Of a DNA stretch of 26,165 nt, positions 21,062 to 26,165 are shown one piece after another. Made by a program: the position numbers and the translations under genes. Below the pieces are notes generated by a model. It searched no databases, was not told the origin of the DNA, and worked only from the letters and a program-made list of their open reading frames with translations. The DNA comes from WJMT01 sp041686095 (GTDB lineage Bacteria; Acidobacteriota; Aminicenantia; Aminicenantales; Aminicenantaceae): the NCBI GenBank assembly GCA_041686095.1, contig JAWLEN010000027.1, positions 1-26,165 on the forward strand, given 5' to 3'. How positions within the stretch are numbered: the stretch's first letter is position 1; each line of letters opens with the position of its first letter.

Positions 21062-21121
21062 CCTTTTATCTTATCCCAAATATCAAACCTTTTATCTTAT
21101 TTTGCCTGGAACATTATATCA
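21062..21121 (-). promoter_or_regulatory. Extended -10 promoter and 13-bp direct repeat ahead of the ABC exporter operon
   Basis: Minus-strand TGA-TATAAT (21121-21113) is a perfect extended -10 without a clear -35. Downstream, ATAAGATAAAAGG occurs twice exactly (minus strand, 21100-21088 and 21074-21062), 26 bp apart; the second copy provides the AAAAGG ribosome site. The repeat could be an operator or an RNA-level control site; this is inferred. Confidence 0.45.
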
Positions 21122-21138
21122 TAAAAACAAAAAAAATA

Positions 21139-21175
21139 AGGTGAATGGGTATGGCGGTACTGTATTTACTGTATT
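21139..21175 (-). repeat. Interspersed repeat copy B with a two-unit 9-bp tandem, abutting the copA stop
   Basis: The 29-bp head (21139-21167) matches 18022-18050 with three transitions. It ends in ACTGTATTT, which is repeated at once (21159-21167, 21168-21176). The second unit reaches into the copA stop codon. Copy A sits in the same relation to the permease stop. Confidence 0.75.
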
Positions 21176-23451
21176 TAAAGTGGGGTGGTTTTTAATCGCA
21201 AGGAATTTAAAACCACAGAAACAGAGCTAAAAGCCATGGCTGCCGCTGCTATAATGGGATTGAGTAAAATTCCAAAAAACGGATAAAGCACTCCGGCAGC
21301 AATAGGAATTCCTACTGAATTATAGAAAAAAGCCCAAAAAAGATTCTGCTTTATGGTTTTTATGGTCTTTCGGCTGAGTTCAACAGCCGTGACAACTCCT
21401 TTCAAATCTCCTTTTATAAGGGTGATATCTGATGCTTCTTTGGCCACATCCGTCCCGGAGCCAATGGCAATTCCTATATCTGCCTGAGCCAAAGCGGGCG
21501 CATCATTAATCCCATCCCCCACCATAGCCACTTTTTTGCCTTGTTTTTGATATTTTTTAACAGCCTCGACTTTATCCCCGGGCATAACTTCAGATATGAC
21601 CTTTTTAATTCCTGCTTTACGGGCTACGGCTTCGGCTGTCTTTTGGTTGTCTCCTGTCAGCATAACCACTTCTATTCCCATCTTTTGTAATTTTCTTACC
21701 GTTTCCTCTGCATTCTCTTTAAGGGAGTCAGCCACACCTATGAGCCCGGCTGCCCTGCCATCCACAGCTGCAAATATCAAAGTTTTTCCCTGAAAAGCCA
21801 TGTCCCTCGCCTCATCCGCCAGTTTTCCAAGAGAAATCTTTCTTTTTTTCATAAATTTTTGTGTCCCTAAAAGAACTTTCTTTCTTTCAACTTCAGCTTC
21901 AACTCCCATAGCTTCATAGGCTTGGAATTTATCCGGATGGCGAAGTGAAATTTTCTTTTTTCCAGCCTCCTTTATTAAGGCCTCTCCTAAAGGATGCTCA
22001 GAATTCAGCTCTGCACTGGCTGCATAAAACAAAAGCCTTTCTAAAGAATAATGACTGACCGGGACCGCATCTGTAACCTCGGGCTTGCCTTTGGTAAGAG
22101 TTCCGGTTTTATCAAAAATAAGGGTGTTGATTTTATAAGCTGTTTCCAGAGTCTCCCCGCCTTTGATTAAAATACCGTTTTCCGCTCCTTTTCCTGTGCC
22201 CACCATAATGGCTGTGGGAGTGGCCAAGCCCATGGCGCAGGGACAGGCAATGATCATCACAGCTACAAAATTCAAGACCGCTAAAGTCAGTGCTGGCTTG
22301 GGTCCGAATACAGACCACACCACAAAAGTTAAAATCGCTATGAATATCACGATGGTGACAAAATATCCAGCCACAACATCAGCCAGTCTCTGGATAGGGG
22401 CCTTGGATCCCTGAGCCTGCTCCACCATTTTGATGATTTGAGCTAAGGCTGTGTGTTTGCCCACTTTGGTAGCCTTAAACCGGAAACTTCCGGTCTTGTT
22501 CATGGTGGCTCCTATGACCTCATCTCCCTCTTTTTTGAGGACCGGCATGCTCTCCCCAGTGATCATGGATTCATCCACTGAGGAAGCGCCTTGAACAACC
22601 ACTCCATCCACTGGGATCCTTTCTCCGGGCCGGATTTGAATTTCGTCTCCTTCCCTCACCTGATCCACTGGAATATTCAACAAGGTCCCTTCTCGAATCA
22701 CTCTGGCTTTTTTGGGCCTGAGGTCCATCAGCTTCCGCACTGCTTCTGAAGTGCGTTTTTTGGCTCGGGCTTCCAGCATTCTTCCTAAAATGATGATCAC
22801 AATAATCATAGAAGATGTTTCAAAGTAAACATGGGGCTGGATACCGCCTGAAACAAAAAATGAAGGGAAAAGCACCGCAGCTGCACTGTATAAATAAGCG
22901 GCAGAGGACCCCACGGCTATCAGCGTGTTCATATCTGCACTTTTATGCTTTAAGGCATTCCATGTCCCCTGATAAAAGGGCCATCCAATCCAGAATTGAA
23001 CAGGTGTGGCAAGAGCCCAAAGGACAAAATAATTGTTCATAAAAGAAGGAAACCAGGAAAACCATTGGGGGGAACTTCCTAAAAATATGATAAGGGCTAA
23101 AAATATTCCTGCTGTGAGCCTGACTTTTAATCTGTTGAGTTTTTTAATATGTTCTTCTTGAATAGGGTTCTTCTGGCTCTCCTCTGATTCATCCCTGACT
23201 CCATAGCCTGCTTTTTTCACAGCACTTTTTATATTCTTCTTATCCGTTTCAGACGGCACGTACTCCACATAAGCTTTTGAATTGGCAAAATTGACATTGA
23301 CTTTGGAAACACCTTTTACCTGAGAAATACTTTTTTCCACTCTTGAAGCACAGGCTGCGCAGCTCATCCCTGTTATGGGCAGGTCAATGCGCTCAACAGA
23401 AATCTTTTTTCGGGAATTTAATTTTTTTGAATCAGCCTTTATACCTGACAT
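21175..23451 (-). CDS. copA: Copper-exporting P1B-type ATPase
   Basis: 758 residues. One N-terminal heavy-metal domain (about 20-88) carries GMSCAAC (C31, C34). The P-type core has the actuator TGES (298-301), the metal-site CPC in IIACPCAMGLATPTA (403-405), the phosphorylation motif DKTGT (447-451), the HP motif SEHPLGEAL, and the hinge GDGINDAPALAQADIGIAIG. The last two helices carry FFYNSVGIPIAAG and AMAFSSVSVVLNSLRL, where the YN and MxxSS residues define Cu+ specificity (P1B-1). It pumps cytosolic Cu+ out and protects against copper. Only one heavy-metal domain is present, as in many bacterial CopA proteins. GGGAGG lies 9 nt before the ATG. No copper chaperone or CsoR/CueR gene is beside it. 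Confidence 0.95.
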   Translation of the reverse strand: MSGIKADSKKLNSRKKISVERIDLPITGMSCAACASRVEKSISQVKGVSKVNVNFANSKAYVEYVPSETDKKNIKSAVKKAGYGVRDESEESQKNPIQEEHIKKLNRLKVRLTAGIFLALIIFLGSSPQWFSWFPSFMNNYFVLWALATPVQFWIGWPFYQGTWNALKHKSADMNTLIAVGSSAAYLYSAAAVLFPSFFVSGGIQPHVYFETSSMIIVIIILGRMLEARAKKRTSEAVRKLMDLRPKKARVIREGTLLNIPVDQVREGDEIQIRPGERIPVDGVVVQGASSVDESMITGESMPVLKKEGDEVIGATMNKTGSFRFKATKVGKHTALAQIIKMVEQAQGSKAPIQRLADVVAGYFVTIVIFIAILTFVVWSVFGPKPALTLAVLNFVAVMIIACPCAMGLATPTAIMVGTGKGAENGILIKGGETLETAYKINTLIFDKTGTLTKGKPEVTDAVPVSHYSLERLLFYAASAELNSEHPLGEALIKEAGKKKISLRHPDKFQAYEAMGVEAEVERKKVLLGTQKFMKKRKISLGKLADEARDMAFQGKTLIFAAVDGRAAGLIGVADSLKENAEETVRKLQKMGIEVVMLTGDNQKTAEAVARKAGIKKVISEVMPGDKVEAVKKYQKQGKKVAMVGDGINDAPALAQADIGIAIGSGTDVAKEASDITLIKGDLKGVVTAVELSRKTIKTIKQNLFWAFFYNSVGIPIAAGVLYPFFGILLNPIIAAAAMAFSSVSVVLNSLRLKTTPL

Positions 23452-23525
23452 GAATTAAGGCCTCCCTTTACTATTAAAAAATTTATTTTATCCTATTATT
23501 TCTATATAATTTATAAACAATTACA

Positions 23526-23555
23526 ATTATAGCGTAATTCTTGAGTTTATGTCAA
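23526..23555 (-). promoter_or_regulatory. Promoter of copA with both consensus hexamers
   Basis: Minus-strand TTGACA (23555-23550) and TATAAT (23531-23526) are both perfect, with an 18-nt spacer, one over the optimum. The leader is about 68 nt of A/T-rich sequence. The spacer is shorter than the 19-20 nt usual for MerR/CueR-type promoters, and no obvious CsoR palindrome is seen. Confidence 0.7.
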
Positions 23556-23612
23556 ATCCAGAAAGAGGAATTCAAGCATTTCCAGTTCATTGATAAACAT
23601 AATTTATATTGT

Positions 23613-23764
23613 TTACTAAGGGAAGAGGGTATAGGGATGAGGAATCCCCTTGAGGGCTGAGCGGGCATGGTTCCTCTTTAGAGGGGAGCGAAGCCCGAAC
23701 GGGAGAGAGATTTCTCGCTGGGAAATCGAGCGGGTGACGAATTCCTTGCCCTCTCCCTTAGTAA
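23613..23764. repeat. MITE-like 152-bp element with terminal inverted repeats
   Basis: The ends match as inverted repeats: TTACTAAGGGAAGAGGG (23613-23629) and, on the complement, TTACTAAGGGAGAGGG (23764-23749), differing by one base. The outer TA on each side could be a target duplication as in Tc1/mariner/IS630-type MITEs. Inside is a 6-bp hairpin (23709-23714 with 23722-23727). It encodes no protein. About 60 bp of it recur in inverted orientation at 26107-26165. It lies between the copA promoter and the 3' end of the NatB-like gene and fills most of the 356-bp spacer 23452-23807. Confidence 0.7.
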
Positions 23765-23807
23765 TCTAATAAACTCTCATGGAATTGGAAATGCTTCCAA
23801 GGGGAAT

Positions 23808-25082
23808 TTACTTATACCTGACCCATTTGATGATCTCAGGCAAACTGGGGCGCTTTCCATACATCAAGAGCCCGACTCGGTATATCTTGCCCGCCAACCA
23901 GACCATGGCGATGGTGGTGAGGATCAAAAGCAGAATGGAACCAAATATCTGGATAAAAGGAGGGAGAAGAATACAGATCCGAAGAAGCATTAAAATCGGT
24001 GAAAAAAATGGGATTAAGGATAAAACCACTGAGAGAGTGCTTTCAGGCGAGCGCATCACAAACATCATCAGCAGAATAGGGATCACCAGCATCATGGTCA
24101 AAGGCGTTCCCAACTGCTGGGCTTCTTTTTCTGAGTTCACTGTGGAGCCGATGGCTGCATAAAGGGTCGAAAACAAGAAATAACCCAGGATGAAAAAGAC
24201 CACGAAATAGACAAACACATAAGCGGGAATGGAAGGAATTTTAAATCCTGATGCTTGAGGAAAAAAACCTGAAACCAGGGAGCTGCCGTAAGAGGAAAGG
24301 GCTATTCCGAACACCGCCCAAATCAGATACTGGGTCAGGCCCACAGCCGCGATTCCCAATATCTTCCCGGCCATCAGCTGAAACGGCCTCAATGAGGACA
24401 GAACGATCTCAACCACCCGGGAAGTTTTCTCTTCAATCACTCCTCTGAGCACGATCTGTCCGTAAAAAATCAGAGTCATATAAAGAATAAGGACCAGAAT
24501 ATAGGAAATGATAAAGGTACCGCCGGTGTCTTCTTCCACCCCTTTTTTAGTGACTTTTTGGGTCTTGAAGTCGACCTGTTCCATGTATTTGGAAACCTTC
24601 CCTGGGTCCAGACCCGCTTCTTTAAGTCTCTTCTCCACAATCACTGTGTTCAGCACTTTGCTGATGCTGCTGACCTTCTCAAAATCAGATACGTTCTCAG
24701 CAGCAAATTCCACAGTCCCTCCCTCTATGATATTTTCAGGAATATACATATAGGCTGAAAGGTCTCCAGCCAATACTTTTTGGTTCAAACCCTCTTTGAG
24801 CTGTTCAGGGTCATCCGTTACTTTATATTCTTCAAGGATATATCTCCTTCTTCCATCTCTCAACTTAAAATCCAGCTTTTCTTCAAGTTCCTGATAAACC
24901 TCCTGGCTTACATCGATCACCCCAATCCGCTCTTGGTCTCCTACAGATATCACAGAAACCAAAATCGGGACAAAAATAAAAGCAGCGATGATCACAGGAC
25001 CCAGGATGGTTGCCAGTATAAAGGCTTTGGTCCTTACTATCTGAATGTATTCTCTCTTGAGGACTGCGAATATCTTATTCAT
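23808..25082 (-). CDS. ABC-2 type permease, NatB-like
   Basis: 424 residues from the ATG at 25082, chosen because GGGGGAG lies 4 nt upstream and the ATG overlaps the end of the ATPase gene by 8 nt; an in-frame upstream start at 25115 would extend far into that gene. A first helix (about 21-48, starting after the basic KREYIQIVRTKAF) is followed by a large extracytoplasmic domain (about 50-190). Five or so helices then cover residues 195-400, including the ABC-2 stretch LRGVIEEKTSRVVEIVLSSL and FFSPILMLLRI. This topology matches NatB/YhaP permeases, linked in Bacillus to sodium or stress-related export. The substrate cannot be determined from sequence. Coupled to the ATPase gene. Confidence 0.87.
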   Translation of the reverse strand: MNKIFAVLKREYIQIVRTKAFILATILGPVIIAAFIFVPILVSVISVGDQERIGVIDVSQEVYQELEEKLDFKLRDGRRRYILEEYKVTDDPEQLKEGLNQKVLAGDLSAYMYIPENIIEGGTVEFAAENVSDFEKVSSISKVLNTVIVEKRLKEAGLDPGKVSKYMEQVDFKTQKVTKKGVEEDTGGTFIISYILVLILYMTLIFYGQIVLRGVIEEKTSRVVEIVLSSLRPFQLMAGKILGIAAVGLTQYLIWAVFGIALSSYGSSLVSGFFPQASGFKIPSIPAYVFVYFVVFFILGYFLFSTLYAAIGSTVNSEKEAQQLGTPLTMMLVIPILLMMFVMRSPESTLSVVLSLIPFFSPILMLLRICILLPPFIQIFGSILLLILTTIAMVWLAGKIYRVGLLMYGKRPSLPEIIKWVRYK

Positions 25083-25977
25083 TTTTCTCCCCCACTTTAT
25101 CGATAAAAATCGCATTCAAAGTAGGCTCCTTGATCTCAAACCGGTCAATCTTGACCTTTCCAGCCAATGAAGACAGCAGTTTCTGGGGATCTGCTCCATC
25201 TTTTAACTTGATTTCCATGTATTTCCCATAATCATCGAGCTTCTCTATATCTGGATAATCTCTGATCTTTCGGGCATTTCCATCATATTCCAGAATAACC
25301 ATATTTTTTCCATATTCCTTCTTGATTTCATCAAGATTTCCCTTTAAAACACTTTGAGCCTTGTTGATAAGGCAAATGTTATCGCAGATCATTTCAACCT
25401 GTTCCATTCGGTGAGTGGAAAAAATAATGGTCACTCCCTCATCCCTCATCTCCAGCATAATATCTTTGAGCAGTTTTGTATTAACCGGATCAAGACCGCT
25501 GAAAGGTTCATCCAGGATTATGAGTTCAGGTTTATGGAGCACGGTGGCAATAAACTGAACTTTCTGCTGCATGCCCCTGGATAACTCTTCGACTTTTTTA
25601 TCCCTCCATTCTAAAAGGGAAAATCTTTTGAGCCATTTGTCAATGGCATCTTTGGCTTGGTTTCCCCTAAAATCTTTCAGCTGGGCCAGAAAAACAAGCA
25701 GTTCGCCCACTTTCATCTTGGGATAAAGGCCCCTTTCTTCAGGAAGATATCCTATTCTCCTTTTCATCTTTTCGCTCATTTTCTCCCCGAGAACACGGAT
25801 GCTGCCTTTATCAGGGATGATAACATTCATGATCATTCGTATGGTGGTGGTTTTTCCGGCTCCATTGGGCCCGAGAAGTCCATAAACACTGCCTGAGGGA
25901 ACATCAAAAGATAAATCCTTTACAGCAAAAAAATCCCCGTATTGTTTGGTTATATTCTTGACATCAATGGCTTTCAT
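25075..25977 (-). CDS. ABC-2 transporter ATPase, NatA-like
   Basis: 300 residues from the ATG at 25977 (AGGAAA 4-6 nt upstream; an ATG at 26019 has no ribosome site). Walker A is GPNGAGKTTT (36-45), the Q-loop region is GYLPEERGLYPKMKV, the signature is ELSRGMQQKVQF, Walker B is LIILDEPFSGLDP, and the H-loop is FSTHRME. A C-terminal domain of about 80 residues (from LKGNLDEIKKEYG) corresponds to DUF4162, common in NatA/YhaQ-like ATPases. It powers the permease whose gene overlaps its 3' end. The two genes form a closed operon with its own promoter. Confidence 0.92.
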   Translation of the reverse strand: MKAIDVKNITKQYGDFFAVKDLSFDVPSGSVYGLLGPNGAGKTTTIRMIMNVIIPDKGSIRVLGEKMSEKMKRRIGYLPEERGLYPKMKVGELLVFLAQLKDFRGNQAKDAIDKWLKRFSLLEWRDKKVEELSRGMQQKVQFIATVLHKPELIILDEPFSGLDPVNTKLLKDIMLEMRDEGVTIIFSTHRMEQVEMICDNICLINKAQSVLKGNLDEIKKEYGKNMVILEYDGNARKIRDYPDIEKLDDYGKYMEIKLKDGADPQKLLSSLAGKVKIDRFEIKEPTLNAIFIDKVGEKNE

Positions 25978-26020
25978 TTTATTTCCTATTGTGTGCTGTC
26001 TTAAAATAAAAATTTTCATT

Positions 26021-26049
26021 ATTATAAGAGTTTGTTATTTTTTAGGCAA
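26021..26049 (-). promoter_or_regulatory. Promoter of the NatAB-like operon
   Basis: Minus-strand TTGCCT (26049-26044) and a perfect TATAAT (26026-26021) are exactly 17 nt apart. The start near 26014 gives a leader of about 37 nt before the ATG at 25977. Confidence 0.6.
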
Positions 26050-26106
26050 ATCATAAAACTCGGAGGCCATCATTTCTAAGACCGGGATAGAGTTTATTTG
26101 ACATAT

Positions 26107-26165
26107 AAGGGGAAGGGCAAGGGATTCGTCACCCGCTCGATTCCCCAGCGAGGAATCTCTCTCCC
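26107..26165. repeat. Second, inverted copy of the hairpin-bearing repeat, cut by the window edge
   Basis: This stretch is the reverse complement of the end of the element at 23613-23764. From GGGCAAGG onward 51 bases align with three substitutions. Two of these are paired changes in the stem of a hairpin (26139-26144 with 26152-26157). The other end of this copy lies beyond the window. Together with 23613-23764 it brackets the NatAB-like operon. Confidence 0.8.

Noticed and set aside
23462..23560. CueR-type copper-responsive promoter
   Set aside because: The -35/-10 spacer is 18 nt rather than the 19-20 nt MerR-family promoters need, and no dyad symmetry fills the spacer.
1..26165. tRNA, rRNA or replication origin
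   Set aside because: No cloverleaf with a T-arm consensus, no rRNA-like stretch and no cluster of DnaA boxes were seen by eye on either strand.

Overview
This is a scaffold piece of a Gram-negative-type bacterium, cut at both ends and carrying a run of 100 Ns (18054-18153). The gene content suggests an environmental lineage related to Acidobacteriota, perhaps Candidatus Aminicenantes. It combines a CBM9-like/DUF5916 outer-membrane barrel, paired secreted M14 carboxypeptidases, a membrane-tethered excisionase-type regulator, an ECF sigma/anti-sigma operon and several interspersed repeat families. That assignment is an inference from gene style; no rRNA or other marker gene is present. Shine-Dalgarno sites of the AGGAGG type precede most genes, and several promoters match the sigma-70 consensus closely.

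Layout. 1-971 (minus): start of a nickel/cobalt uptake operon (cbiM, then a secreted accessory protein cut by the edge) behind a near-consensus promoter. 1005-1534 (plus): one unknown protein. 1550-2278 (minus): a UbiE/MenG methyltransferase. 2419-4631 (minus): a DUF5916 outer-membrane protein coupled to a 53-residue reading frame that looks like the tail of a receiver domain. 4747-5700 (plus): a membrane-anchored endonuclease/exonuclease/phosphatase-family enzyme. 5705-7939: a repeat-rich block with a REP-associated tyrosine transposase (RAYT), a membrane-anchored thioredoxin-fold protein and three repeat arrays that share one core. 7987-9455 (minus): an outer-membrane barrel protein. 9503-12480 (minus): an ECF sigma operon (27-residue micro-ORF, sigma factor, zinc anti-sigma factor, TPR/HEAT secreted protein, small secreted protein, strong terminator). 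12604-16380 (minus): two M14-family proteins; the upstream one has lost its catalytic and zinc residues. 16613-17977 (minus): a membrane-tethered HTH regulator, probably leaderless. 18164-21121 (minus): a three-gene ABC exporter (ATPase, HlyD-type adaptor, FtsX-type permease). 21175-23555 (minus): a CopA copper ATPase behind a perfect-hexamer promoter. 23808-26049 (minus): a NatAB-like ABC-2 exporter bracketed by inverted copies of a hairpin-bearing repeat.

Most of the coding content is envelope biology: metal uptake and efflux, exporters, outer-membrane barrels, secreted peptidases and a sigma/anti-sigma circuit that probably senses the envelope. The least ordinary material is (i) the RAYT locus, whose core repeat is perfectly inverted over 26 bp and runs into a different tandem array at each copy; (ii) a second constant-head-plus-tandem repeat that coincides with the assembly gap; (iii) the catalytically dead M14 paralogue beside an intact one; and (iv) the sigma operon, where two encoded proteins and a leader micro-ORF share the same C-terminal sequence.
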